Both the position numbers and the translations under genes were made by a program. Shown here piece by piece: positions 33,943 to 42,158 of a stretch of 64,000 nt of DNA (positions are counted from its first letter, which is position 1; each line of letters opens with the position of its first letter). The notes beneath the pieces were generated by a model. It was not told where the DNA came from and searched no databases. It saw nothing but the letters and a program-made list of their open reading frames with translations. This DNA is from UBA1227 sp963629305. GTDB taxonomy: Bacteria > Bacillota > Clostridia > Oscillospirales > Acutalibacteraceae. The stretch covers positions 62,001 through 126,000 of the forward strand of contig CAVGIJ010000001.1 in the NCBI GenBank assembly GCA_963629305.1. Direction: 5' to 3'.

Positions 33943-34043
33943 TTGGGGAACAATTCTCTTGAAAATTATATCAGATTGCTCCCCAACAGTCAATAAGTAT
34001 TGGGGAACAATTTCAAAAAATAATCTTTAAAATTTCTCCCCAA
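33943..34043. repeat. Four-copy TTGGGGAACAA operator-like array over the fic promoter
   Basis: 11-mers at 33943-33953 (TTGGGGAACAA), 33976-33986 (TTGCTCCCCAA), 34000-34010 (TTGGGGAACAA) and 34033-34043 (TTTCTCCCCAA). They alternate in orientation, and centres are 33, 24 and 33 bases apart, giving two identical inverted modules. One copy fills the -35/-10 spacer, one abuts the ribosome site and two lie upstream. Confidence 0.8.
33965..33993 (-). promoter_or_regulatory. Promoter of fic
   Basis: On the minus strand, TTGACT (33993-33988), exactly 17 bases, then TATAAT (33970-33965). The spacer contains the TTGGGGAGCAA repeat, so a protein bound there would block RNA polymerase. Confidence 0.75.
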
Positions 34044-34259
34044 TCTTGCGAATACATAATATAGTATGCCCTGATTTCAGAAACAGCGAAAAAAATTATT
34101 CTAATGCACCAAAAAGTAGGCAAGGCTTAAAAGCCTTATTTCATGCGGTGTTTGGCGATTTTTCATTCTAATATTCACGGGCAGAAAAGAGCATAAAATC
34201 GGCTCGAAAAAGCGACAGAAATGCAAAAAATCAGGGTCGGAGAATTTTCACCGAATAGA

Positions 34260-34292
34260 AAAAAGCCCTTGAAAACACTGGGTTTTCAAGGG
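34260..34292 (-). terminator. Terminator of tRNA-Ser
   Basis: On the minus strand, CCCTTGAAAAC pairs with GTTTTCAAGGG and is followed by CTTTTTT, just past the tRNA 3' end. The region 34044-34259 holds no gene that I can support. Confidence 0.88.
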
Positions 34293-34298
34293 TTCCGT

Positions 34299-34387
34299 TG
34301 GCGGAGACGGCGAGATTCGAACTCGCGGGCGCGTGAGCGCTAACTGATTTCGAGTCAGCCCCGTTATGACCACTTCGATACGTCTCC
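34299..34387 (-). tRNA. tRNA-Ser (anticodon CGA)
   Basis: The minus strand gives acceptor GGAGACG/CGTCTCC, an anticodon loop CTCGAAA (anticodon CGA), a long variable arm (TTAGCGCTCACGCGCCC region) typical of tRNA-Ser, a T loop TTCGAAT and an encoded CCA. Total 89 bases. Confidence 0.95.
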
Positions 34388-34454
34388 GTATTGCTAAAGT
34401 ATTTTATCAAAGCTGTGTGTACTTGTCAAACAAAATTCGGAAAAACTAAACGTC

Positions 34455-34484
34455 TTGACTTTTGTTACATGGCTATGCTACAAT
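34455..34484 (+). promoter_or_regulatory. Promoter of the riboswitch-mntP transcript
   Basis: TTGACT (34455-34460), 18 bases, then TACAAT (34479-34484) with an upstream TG (TGCTACAAT extended -10). The riboswitch aptamer starts shortly after. Confidence 0.7.
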
Positions 34485-34494
34485 GCTTGCAACG

Positions 34495-34624
34495 AAAAAT
34501 TCCCGTGAGGGAGTAGCAGGCGTGTATGCGTAGCAAGTCAACATATTGGTGGTATTGCACCTGGCTTGTTTTAAATTGCGAGACTCATGTGTGACGAGGC
34601 AACGTCACACGTGGGTCTTTTTTG
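34495..34624 (+). ncRNA. yybP-ykoY manganese riboswitch with terminator
   Basis: The leader contains the conserved aptamer pieces GGGAGTAGC, AGTCAACAT, ACCTGGCTTG and GAGACTC in order. A stable hairpin with T run (34581-34624, GTGTGACG pairing with CGTCACAC) follows. Mn2+ binding to this class favours read-through, so the downstream exporter is expected to be switched on by high manganese. Confidence 0.9.
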
Positions 34625-34658
34625 TTGCATTTTGTTAATGGAAACGGAGGGAAGAAAT

Positions 34659-35249
34659 ATGACATGGAATTTTGTCTTTTTCTTCAACAGTATTCTCCTC
34701 GGTGTCGGACTTGCAATGGATGCGTTTTCGGTATCCATTGCCAACGGGCTCAATGAACCGCATATGAGTAAGGGCAAGACCTTGGGTATTGCGGGTACAT
34801 TTGCATTTTTTCAGGCGCTTATGCCAATGCTCGGATGGCTTTGCGTACATACTATTGTGCAGTATTTCAAGTCCTTTGAAACATTCATACCGTGGATTGC
34901 GCTTATCCTGCTTCTCTCAATCGGCGTAAATATGCTAAGAGAAGGTATTGAGAGGAAGAATAAGGGTGAGGAATACGAGGTAACGAAGCTGACCGTAGGC
35001 GGACTTATGCTGCAGGGTGTTGCGACATCTATTGACGCACTTTCGGTAGGCTTTACGATTGCGGATTACGGCACGATCATGGCGCTTGTATGCGCACTTC
35101 TTATCGCCGCAGTGACCATGATTATTTGTCTTGTCGGCCTCATTGCCGGAAAGAAGTTCGGCACGAAGCTCGGAGATAAGGCAAACATACTCGGCGGAGT
35201 GATTCTCATTGCGATAGGCATAGAGATATTTGTAACGGGTATACATTAA
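34659..35249 (+). CDS. mntP: Manganese efflux pump MntP
   Basis: 196-residue membrane protein with six helices in two repeats, with the conserved acidic helix motifs GLAMDAFSVSIANG and VATSIDALSVGFT carrying the metal-binding Asp residues. It exports Mn2+. ATG 34659 is preceded by GGAGGG; an earlier in-frame start at 34587 lies inside the riboswitch and is rejected. Expression is controlled by the yybP-ykoY leader. The next gene, a CaCA exchanger, starts 20 bases downstream and probably shares the transcript. Confidence 0.93.
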   Translation: MTWNFVFFFNSILLGVGLAMDAFSVSIANGLNEPHMSKGKTLGIAGTFAFFQALMPMLGWLCVHTIVQYFKSFETFIPWIALILLLSIGVNMLREGIERKNKGEEYEVTKLTVGGLMLQGVATSIDALSVGFTIADYGTIMALVCALLIAAVTMIICLVGLIAGKKFGTKLGDKANILGGVILIAIGIEIFVTGIH

Positions 35250-35269
35250 TTATCGGGGAGGATTTAAAA

Positions 35270-36286
35270 ATGATAGTTCCCATTTTATTATTTGCTGTCG
35301 GACTTGTGCTTCTCATAAAGGGCGGCGATTGGTTCGTTGACGGCGCAACGGGTATTGCCAAAAAGTTTCATGTGCCGGATCTTCTTATCGGTGCAACGGT
35401 GGTCTCAATAGGCACTACATTGCCGGAGGTTATGGTTTCGGCGACATCGGCTGTTTCAGGGCACGGTGAGATTGCCTACGGCAATGCAATAGGCTCAATC
35501 ATTTGCAACACGGCGCTTATCTGTGCTTTGACCATTGCGATAAAACCGTCAACCGTAAACAAGGAAACGCTCAAAGTTCCTGTTGCATTTTTCTTTACGG
35601 CGGCAGTTTTTTATTCTGTCATTTCGTATACGACCGGATATTTTTCAAGACTCGTAGGTATCATTTTGCTTCTCATTTTTGCAGTGTATATGGGTCTTCA
35701 GATAAGGATTGCCGTTAAGGGAAACAAGAATCATTCGTCTGCAATTGCCGACGGAGCAGTCGAAACTTTGGAGGATGAGGGACTCAAAGAGGAGCTTGAA
35801 AAGAGTGAAAATACACCGCTTATAAAGGAAATTGTGCTTCTTATACTGGGCGCTGCTCTGATAGCGGTAGGAGCGGATCTTCTTGTAGACAACGGCACGA
35901 AAATTGCCGAAGGTTTTGGCGTTCCGGAGTCGGTTATAGCGCTTACGTTTGTGGCACTCGGTACATCGCTGCCGGAACTTGTGACCGCAATCCAGTCACT
36001 TCGAAAGGGCCACGGGCTTCTGTCTCTCGGCAATATAATCGGCGCGAATATGTTCAATCTCGTTCTTGTAAGCGGGCTTTCGATAACACTTGCGCCGTTT
36101 GAAATTCCCGCAAGCAAGCTCATAGGCGGAATGAACGCAAGCCTTGTTGTAGACATACCTGTTATGTTTGCCGTTATGCTCGGTCTGACTGTTCCCGCAC
36201 TCTTCAAGGGAAAACTCACAAGAGCACAAGGCATAATCCTGCTTTGCATATATGCGGCATACTGTGTTTTCCAGTTTGCCGGATGA
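35270..36286 (+). CDS. Na+/Ca2+ exchanger family (YrbG/CaCA) antiporter
   Basis: 338-residue antiporter with two inverted five-helix halves, each carrying an alpha repeat: GATVVSIGTTLPEVMVS and ALTFVALGTSLPELVTA, with the ion-binding Glu in PE. An acidic cytoplasmic loop (about 160-185) joins the halves. The substrate may be Ca2+ or another divalent ion. Co-transcription with riboswitch-controlled mntP suggests it responds to manganese and may help cation export (inference). Confidence 0.9.
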   Translation: MIVPILLFAVGLVLLIKGGDWFVDGATGIAKKFHVPDLLIGATVVSIGTTLPEVMVSATSAVSGHGEIAYGNAIGSIICNTALICALTIAIKPSTVNKETLKVPVAFFFTAAVFYSVISYTTGYFSRLVGIILLLIFAVYMGLQIRIAVKGNKNHSSAIADGAVETLEDEGLKEELEKSENTPLIKEIVLLILGAALIAVGADLLVDNGTKIAEGFGVPESVIALTFVALGTSLPELVTAIQSLRKGHGLLSLGNIIGANMFNLVLVSGLSITLAPFEIPASKLIGGMNASLVVDIPVMFAVMLGLTVPALFKGKLTRAQGIILLCIYAAYCVFQFAG

Positions 36287-36304
36287 TTTATAAAAAAATA
36301 CCTA

Positions 36305-36343
36305 TAAAAAATCGCTCAGGGGCTTTATTTCCCCGGGCGATTT
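36305..36343 (+). terminator. Terminator after the CaCA exchanger
   Basis: AAATCGCTCAGGGG and CCCCGGGCGATTT form an imperfect 13-bp stem with a loop of about 9 bases, followed by ATG and T-rich sequence. Confidence 0.75.
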
Positions 36344-36414
36344 ATGTTATTATGAATAAGTTAATGGCTTGAACAAAAAGTTAACAAAAAAGCGACGATG
36401 AAGGAGGAGTTATT

Positions 36415-36915
36415 TTGGATTGTTGTTGCAAACAAAATCATAGTGATCTCTCTCTTTTAAAAGAGACACTTGATCACTACAAGAACATTCCGGGAAGCCT
36501 TATTGCGATTTTGCAAAAGGCGCAGGATATCTACGGATATCTTCCGGTAGATGTTATTTATCATATCGCAGAAGAAACAGGTGTAGCACCGGCTAAAGTA
36601 ATGGGCGTTGCTACATTCTACACTCAGTTCAGACTCAAGCCTGTAGGCAAATATCTTATCATGCTTTGTCAGGGTACTGCCTGTCATGTAAACGGTTCAG
36701 AACTTATTGCTGCTGCCATTAAAGACGAAATCGGTATAGTTGACGGCGAAACAACCGATGACGGACTTTTCTCATTAAAGCATGTTGCATGTCTCGGATG
36801 CTGCAGCTTGTCACCGGTTATGATGATTAACGGTGAAACATACGGCAGCCTTACTCCGGATAAGACTAAGACAATTCTTCGTGAATTGGCACAGAAAGCA
36901 GGTGACGCAGAATGA
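36415..36915 (+). CDS. NuoE-like thioredoxin-fold [2Fe-2S] subunit of a flavin transhydrogenase complex
   Basis: 166-residue subunit homologous to NuoE/HndA. The four cluster ligands lie in CQGTACHVNG (C-x4-C) and ACLGCCSLSP. It passes electrons between the flavin site of the next protein and other clusters. Start is the TTG at 36415 after AAGGAGGAG, giving an unusual N-terminal Cys run (DCCCKQN). It overlaps the next gene by four bases. See the third subunit for the role of the complex. Confidence 0.92.
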   Translation: MDCCCKQNHSDLSLLKETLDHYKNIPGSLIAILQKAQDIYGYLPVDVIYHIAEETGVAPAKVMGVATFYTQFRLKPVGKYLIMLCQGTACHVNGSELIAAAIKDEIGIVDGETTDDGLFSLKHVACLGCCSLSPVMMINGETYGSLTPDKTKTILRELAQKAGDAE

Positions 36916-38669
36916 AAATAGTTGTTGGTGAGGGCAGCTGCGGACTTGCTGCAGGTGCCGGAAAAGTACACGCAAAACTTGATGAACTCTTTGCTGCGTC
37001 AAACCCGACCGGTGCGGTTGTAACTATCACAAGCTGCATTGGTATGTGCTTCCTTGAGCCTATAGTTGACGTTTATGAGGACAACGGAACTCTTCACAGG
37101 CTTGTAAAAGTAAAGGAAGAGGACGCCGCTGTAATTCATGATGCTGTAACAAGCGGTGACCTTTCAAAACTTGCTCCGCTCACAATTACGGCAGAAGATG
37201 CGGGCTTCCTTGAAAAACAGACAAGAATCGCACTTCGCAACTGCGGTATCATAAACCCGATGAGCATTGACGAGTATATTGAAAAGGGAGGATATGAAGC
37301 TCTCAAGAAGATTCTCGGCGGAATGACTCAGGATGATGTTATTGATGAAATTGACAAGTCGGGTCTTAAGGGACGCGGCGGTGCAGGTTTCTCAACAGCA
37401 TTCAAATGGCGTGCCGCAAAGGCGTCACAGGGTACGGAAAAGTATCTTATCTGTAATGCCGATGAGGGTGACCCGGGTGCATTCATGGACCGTGCCGTTA
37501 TCGAAGGTGACCCACATACACTTATTGAGGGCATGCTCATAGGTGCTTACGCAATCGGAGCACAGGAAGCTATCGTTTACGTTCGTGCCGAGTATCCTCT
37601 TGCTATTGTAAGACTTGAAAACGCTATCAAAGAGGCAACTGCACGTGGCTTCCTCGGAGACCACATCATGGGATCTGACTTCTCATGTACGATGAGAATT
37701 AAGGCCGGTGCCGGTGCGTTCGTTTGCGGTGAAGAGACTGCTCTTATTGAGTCTCTTGAGGGTAAACGCGGAATGCCGCGTCTTAAACCGCCGTTCCCCG
37801 CACAGTCGGGTTATTGGTTCAAGCCTTCAAATATCAACAACGTTGAGACATATGCAAACGTCGCATGGATTATAAACAACGGCGGTGAAGCATTTGCCGC
37901 TATGGGTACCCCCGATTCAAAGGGTACAAAGGTATTTGCTCTTACAGGTAAGATTAAGCGCGGTGGACTTGTTGAAATACCAATGGGTAAAACTCTCCGT
38001 GAGGTTATTTACGATATTGGCGGCGGTATTCGCGATGACAAGGAATTTAAGGCTGTACAGCTCGGCGGTCCGTCCGGCGGTTGCGTTCCCGCATCTCTCC
38101 TTGATACTGTTATTGATTACAAAGCACTCGGTGCAACCGGTGCTATCATGGGCTCCGGCGGAATGGTTGTTATGGATGAGTCAACCTGTATGGTAGGTAT
38201 GGCTAAGTTCTTCCTTGACTTCACTGCAAAGGAGAGCTGCGGAAAGTGTATACATTGCCGTATAGGTACAAAGCGTATGCTTGAAATCCTTGACAGAATC
38301 GTTAAGGGTGAGGGCGAAGAAGGCGACATTGAGAAGCTTGAAGAGCTTTGCTACGCAATAAAGGACGGCGCTCTCTGCGGTCTCGGACAGACTGCTCCGA
38401 ACCCTGTTCTTACAACAATCAAGTACTTCCGAAATGAAATGGAAGCACATATCAATGAGAAATGTTGTCCGGCAGGCGAGTGTGTAAACCTTATCACATA
38501 TTCAATCAATCCCGAAAATTGTATTGGTTGCGGAGCATGTGCAAAGAAGTGCCCTGCAGATGCCATTTCCGGCGAGATTAAGAAACCGTTTACCATAGAC
38601 ACGAGCAAGTGTATCAAGTGCGGTAACTGTAAGACTGTTTGCCGTAAAGATGCAATAATAGTTAAATAA
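36912..38669 (+). CDS. NuoF-like NADH/FMN subunit with C-terminal 2[4Fe-4S]
   Basis: 585-residue NuoF/HndC-like protein. An N-terminal [2Fe-2S]-type thioredoxin domain (1-90, with SCIGMC) precedes the FMN/NADH core (GRGGAGFSTAFKW, NADEGDPGAFMDR, GAGAFVCGEETALI). A [4Fe-4S] site, CGKCIHCRIGT, comes next, and the C-terminal ferredoxin domain has two CxxCxxCxxxC motifs (CIGCGACAKKC and CIKCGNCKTVC). It binds NADH and is the likely bifurcating flavin site in Bfu-type complexes (family knowledge). Four-base overlap with the first gene, 13-base gap to the third. Confidence 0.93.
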   Translation: MKIVVGEGSCGLAAGAGKVHAKLDELFAASNPTGAVVTITSCIGMCFLEPIVDVYEDNGTLHRLVKVKEEDAAVIHDAVTSGDLSKLAPLTITAEDAGFLEKQTRIALRNCGIINPMSIDEYIEKGGYEALKKILGGMTQDDVIDEIDKSGLKGRGGAGFSTAFKWRAAKASQGTEKYLICNADEGDPGAFMDRAVIEGDPHTLIEGMLIGAYAIGAQEAIVYVRAEYPLAIVRLENAIKEATARGFLGDHIMGSDFSCTMRIKAGAGAFVCGEETALIESLEGKRGMPRLKPPFPAQSGYWFKPSNINNVETYANVAWIINNGGEAFAAMGTPDSKGTKVFALTGKIKRGGLVEIPMGKTLREVIYDIGGGIRDDKEFKAVQLGGPSGGCVPASLLDTVIDYKALGATGAIMGSGGMVVMDESTCMVGMAKFFLDFTAKESCGKCIHCRIGTKRMLEILDRIVKGEGEEGDIEKLEELCYAIKDGALCGLGQTAPNPVLTTIKYFRNEMEAHINEKCCPAGECVNLITYSINPENCIGCGACAKKCPADAISGEIKKPFTIDTSKCIKCGNCKTVCRKDAIIVK

Positions 38670-38682
38670 GGAGGGATTTTCA

Positions 38683-40710
38683 ATGTCTTTTAAATATTTT
38701 ATTGATGGAGTGGAAGTTGAGGCAACTGCCGAAGACACCATACTCTCATCTGCAAAAAGAGCGGGCATCGAGATTCCTACTCTTTGTTTCAGTGAAGATA
38801 CTGCAATTTACGGTGCATGCGGCGTATGCGTTGTAGAAGTTGAGGGTGTCCCGAAACTTCTTCGTGCCTGCTCTGCAAGGCCGCAGGAAGGGTATAAGGT
38901 TCACACGGATTCCGAGCGTGTTGTACGCGCACGGAAAACTGCCCTCGAACTTCTCCTTTCCGACCACACAGGAGATTGCCGTGGCCCATGTAAGCTTAAT
39001 TGCCCGGCAAAGACAGACTGTCAGAAATATGTAAACGAGATTAAGGACGGAAAGTACTTCGAGGCAGTTTCCACTGTTTATGATGCATTTCCGCTTCCTG
39101 CGTCTATCGGACGCGTTTGCCCTCATCCTTGTGAGGATGCCTGCCGCAGACAACTCGTTGAAGAGCCAATCTCAATAGCATTCCTTAAGGCTTTTGCGGC
39201 TGATAAGGTTCTCGAGAGCGGCAACACATATAAAATTCCCGTCGGCGGCGACAGCGGCAAACGCGTTGCCATCATCGGCGGTGGTCCTGCAGGACTTACC
39301 GCGGCCGTTAAACTTCGTGAGTACGGCCATGCGGTAACTATCTTTGACCAACAGCCGAAGATGGGCGGTATGCTTCGTTACGGTATTCCGCAGTACAGAC
39401 TTCCGAAAGAAGTCCTCGACGCAGAAATAGCAATTATTGCAAAATCGGGCGTTGAGATGAAAAACGGTGTAAAACTCGGTAAGGATATTGATTTCGATAC
39501 TCTTACAAAGACATATGACGCAGTTCTTATTGCTATCGGCGCATGGACATCTGTTCCTATGGGCGTTAAGGGTGAAGAACTTGAAGGCGTTGAAGGCGGA
39601 ATTTACTTCCTTGAAAAGCTCGGTCTTGGTGAAAAGCCGGTTGTAGGTGAGCGCGTAGCTGTCTGCGGCGGCGGTAACACTGCAATGGATGCATGTCGTA
39701 CGGCAGTAAGACTCGGTGCAAAAGAAGTATACGTTATCTACAGGAGAACACGTAACGAGATGCCGGCTGCCGACATTGAGATTGAAGAGGCAGAGGAAGA
39801 GGGAGTTATCTTCAAATTCCTTACAAATCCTCTTGAAATCTACGGTGAAAACGGTCATGTTACAGGTATCAAGCTCCAGAAAATGGAACTTGGTGAGCCG
39901 GATGAGTCCGGACGTCGCAGACCTGTTCCGATAGAGGGTGCAGTTGAAGACATTAAGGTTGACAATGTACTCATGGCTATAGGTCAGGTTGCAAATTGCG
40001 ATGGTGTAAAGGGCGTTGACCTTACACGCAAGGGCACAGTTATCTGTGATGAGATGACATTCCGTACAAACGTTGACAATGTATTTGCTGCCGGTGACGT
40101 TACAAACGGCGGTGCGGGTATTGCAATCGAAGCAATTGCCGAGGCACAGAAAGCAGCATTCTGTATAAACAACTATCTTGAGGGAGACGATGTTCGTTAC
40201 AAGGCTCCGTACTTTGTAGAGCGTGAAGTTACCGCGGAAGAGTTTGAAGACAGACCGAAGCAGTCACGTGAGAAGATGCCGGGTCTTACTCCCGAGGCCA
40301 GAAAGCACAACTTTGATCCTGTATACTTCGGATTCACAGAAGAGCAGGCAAAGGCTGAGGCATCACGCTGCCTTGAGTGTGGCTGTCATGACTACTATGA
40401 TTGCAAGCTCATAAGATACGCAAACAAATATGACATACGTCCGGGTCACTACACAGGTGAAGTTCATAACAGACCGTTTATTGAGATAGCAGATGTTATT
40501 GAGCATAATCCCGATAAGTGCGTGCTCTGCGGACTTTGCTACAGGACATGCGAAGAGGTTGCCAAGAAGACTTTCATCGGTCTTTACAACAGAGGATTCT
40601 CAACAATTATCAATCCTATGTTCCAAAAGGCTGAGGCGGCATCCTACTGTGCAACATGCGGACTTTGCGTTGAGGCTTGCCCGACAGGCGCTATGAGACG
40701 CAAATTTTGA
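38683..40710 (+). CDS. NfnB/GltD-like FAD oxidoreductase with NuoG-like and ferredoxin domains
   Basis: 675-residue subunit. The N-terminal [2Fe-2S] domain is NuoG-like (YGACGVCVVEVEG and later CSARPQEG). A Cys-rich bridge (CRGPCKLNCPAKTDCQ, VCPHPCEDACR) follows, then a GltD/NfnB-like domain with two dinucleotide folds (IIGGGPAGLTAA for FAD, CGGGNTAMDACR for NADP) and a C-terminal 2[4Fe-4S] ferredoxin (CVLCGLCYRTC, CATCGLCVEAC). The trio matches, in composition and order, the Stn/NfnABC type of electron-bifurcating NADH/NADPH/ferredoxin transhydrogenase, as I recall it. No hydrogenase or formate dehydrogenase gene is adjacent, which supports this over Hnd/HydABC. The assignment is an inference. 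Confidence 0.88.
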   Translation: MSFKYFIDGVEVEATAEDTILSSAKRAGIEIPTLCFSEDTAIYGACGVCVVEVEGVPKLLRACSARPQEGYKVHTDSERVVRARKTALELLLSDHTGDCRGPCKLNCPAKTDCQKYVNEIKDGKYFEAVSTVYDAFPLPASIGRVCPHPCEDACRRQLVEEPISIAFLKAFAADKVLESGNTYKIPVGGDSGKRVAIIGGGPAGLTAAVKLREYGHAVTIFDQQPKMGGMLRYGIPQYRLPKEVLDAEIAIIAKSGVEMKNGVKLGKDIDFDTLTKTYDAVLIAIGAWTSVPMGVKGEELEGVEGGIYFLEKLGLGEKPVVGERVAVCGGGNTAMDACRTAVRLGAKEVYVIYRRTRNEMPAADIEIEEAEEEGVIFKFLTNPLEIYGENGHVTGIKLQKMELGEPDESGRRRPVPIEGAVEDIKVDNVLMAIGQVANCDGVKGVDLTRKGTVICDEMTFRTNVDNVFAAGDVTNGGAGIAIEAIAEAQKAAFCINNYLEGDDVRYKAPYFVEREVTAEEFEDRPKQSREKMPGLTPEARKHNFDPVYFGFTEEQAKAEASRCLECGCHDYYDCKLIRYANKYDIRPGHYTGEVHNRPFIEIADVIEHNPDKCVLCGLCYRTCEEVAKKTFIGLYNRGFSTIINPMFQKAEAASYCATCGLCVEACPTGAMRRKF

Positions 40711-40781
40711 CAAAACAGGCAGGAGAAAGACGTACAGACTTTTCCCGAAAAAATAGCAATTAAAACACATTAGCAAAATGC

Positions 40782-40850
40782 AAGCCCCCTTAAAGCAGAT
40801 ACTCGAAACAACAAAAAGTTCGAGACTGCCTTAAGGGGGCTTTTTTTATT
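40782..40850 (+). terminator. Large terminator of the transhydrogenase operon
   Basis: AAGCCCCCTTAA pairs with TTAAGGGGGCTT around an internal CTCGAA/TTCGAG hairpin, followed by seven T. Confidence 0.9.
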
Positions 40851-40862
40851 TATCCTTACCGA

Positions 40863-42077
40863 TTATTTTGTGCGGATAAAAGATTTTTTTATGCGCTTTA
40901 TGCCCTTTTTACGAGCTTTGCTTGTGTACGGATCCGTAGTATCATACTCGCCATACTCACAGCCGATATTTTTGGCAATCATATCATCAATGAGCTGAGG
41001 CTTTTTGAAAAGTGACTTTTTGTAAAGTCTTATTCTGCCGGTACCGTTGCCGCCGTTCCAAAGTCGCTGATGACGTTGCGTACCATTCGGGGCTTCATAG
41101 TTTATAAGCAGCATATCATCTTTGAAGCAGCGAATCTCTGTTTCCATGATAGCCTTTGATGTCTCTTGACGAACGTACCAAAGAATTTCATCGTCAGTCT
41201 CTTCTGCTTCAAATGCGGTGCGCGAGAGTGTCCAGAACTTAGAAAAGTTAAATTCATAGCACTCACCCTCATAGTAGAAGCCGCCAAGGAGTTTGCGATT
41301 AAGGGCAATACCGAATACTTTAGGTCTGCCTCCGCCAATCTCAAATACGCTGTTTTCAAGCTTTTTACCTGTAATTTGGCTTGTAAGATTCCAGGAACTG
41401 AGCCATACCCACGGGGTTGTAAAGTCCGAACCCCAGTTCTTGTCAGCATATCCGTTGCAGGTTTCGGGCGTTACGATGTATTTTTCTCCGTTAAATATTA
41501 TCTCGCCCTCATAGTAGGTTTTGATACCTTCGGCGTGCCAATACATCTCAAAAGCGTTAAGTACTCTGAAAAATCTGCTTGCACCATATCCTACATTGTA
41601 AGGTATCTGTTTGCTTACTTTGAGATTCCAACTCATACTGCCGGCGTCGCACATGTATTCCGGGTGTGCCTTTGCCTCGGCTTCGCTTATGTCTACACTG
41701 CCGCGAAGCTCTGTTTCACATGCAAAGCAGTCGGCTGCTTTGACTGAATATGGGGCGTTAAAGTGAACCTTGATATCCTTCCATGAAAAGAATCTGTGGA
41801 GTTGCTTGTGAACCTTGCCCCAGGTACCCACATTTACCATAAGGTAGGAAGGTTTTTTTCCGGCTTCCTTATTCTCCGCAAGTTGTCCGAGTGTCGGAGT
41901 TTTTTCGGCAAGACCGGGGTTGCAAAGGAAATACTCAATAAAAAACGGTTTTTCCTCTCCTGTCTTTGCATTGTGAGCGGTAAGTGAATGCCACCACCAG
42001 TCGTAACCCTGCTTGCGCAGCGGACCGCGAAGCATACACTCGTTTCGTGAAATGTCCTTTTTTGAAAACATTGCCAT
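40863..42077 (-). CDS. Tocopherol-cyclase-like protein
   Basis: 404-residue soluble protein with the segments YGASRFFRVLNAFEMYWHAEG and YADKNWGSDFTTPWVWLSSW, a pattern I associate with the tocopherol cyclase-like (lipocalin-like two-barrel) family. Bacterial members outside phototrophs have no proven reaction. An anaerobe is not expected to make tocopherol, so it may bind or modify another lipid. It lies 80 bases downstream of the OhrR-like regulator in the same direction and may be its target (inference). Start ATG 42077. Confidence 0.7.
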   Translation of the reverse strand: MAMFSKKDISRNECMLRGPLRKQGYDWWWHSLTAHNAKTGEEKPFFIEYFLCNPGLAEKTPTLGQLAENKEAGKKPSYLMVNVGTWGKVHKQLHRFFSWKDIKVHFNAPYSVKAADCFACETELRGSVDISEAEAKAHPEYMCDAGSMSWNLKVSKQIPYNVGYGASRFFRVLNAFEMYWHAEGIKTYYEGEIIFNGEKYIVTPETCNGYADKNWGSDFTTPWVWLSSWNLTSQITGKKLENSVFEIGGGRPKVFGIALNRKLLGGFYYEGECYEFNFSKFWTLSRTAFEAEETDDEILWYVRQETSKAIMETEIRCFKDDMLLINYEAPNGTQRHQRLWNGGNGTGRIRLYKKSLFKKPQLIDDMIAKNIGCEYGEYDTTDPYTSKARKKGIKRIKKSFIRTK

Positions 42078-42158
42078 CCTCCTAATTTATTATTTTTCCG
42101 TACAGCCCCCTGTTGCGGTTATGCAACAGGTACACATAAACGAAAATAATTCCGATAA

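Noticed and set aside
34128..34150. Small hairpin AAGGCTT/AAGCCTT left of tRNA-Ser
   Set aside because: Short stem, no T run and no adjacent gene end; probably chance.
34587..34658. Upstream in-frame extension of mntP
   Set aside because: It would start inside the riboswitch terminator; the ATG at 34659 has a proper GGAGGG site and the family N-terminus.
35731..36249. 172-codon minus-strand frame opposite the CaCA exchanger
   Set aside because: Ser/Pro/Ile-rich antisense product without ribosome site; the plus strand has a clear family.
39172..39858. 228-codon minus-strand frame in the transhydrogenase third subunit
   Set aside because: Antisense to conserved FAD/NADP domains; Cys/Phe-rich composition is typical of a shadow frame.
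36415..40710. Interpretation as an Hnd/HydABC iron hydrogenase operon
   Set aside because: No H-cluster subunit is present; the third protein is GltD/NfnB-like instead.
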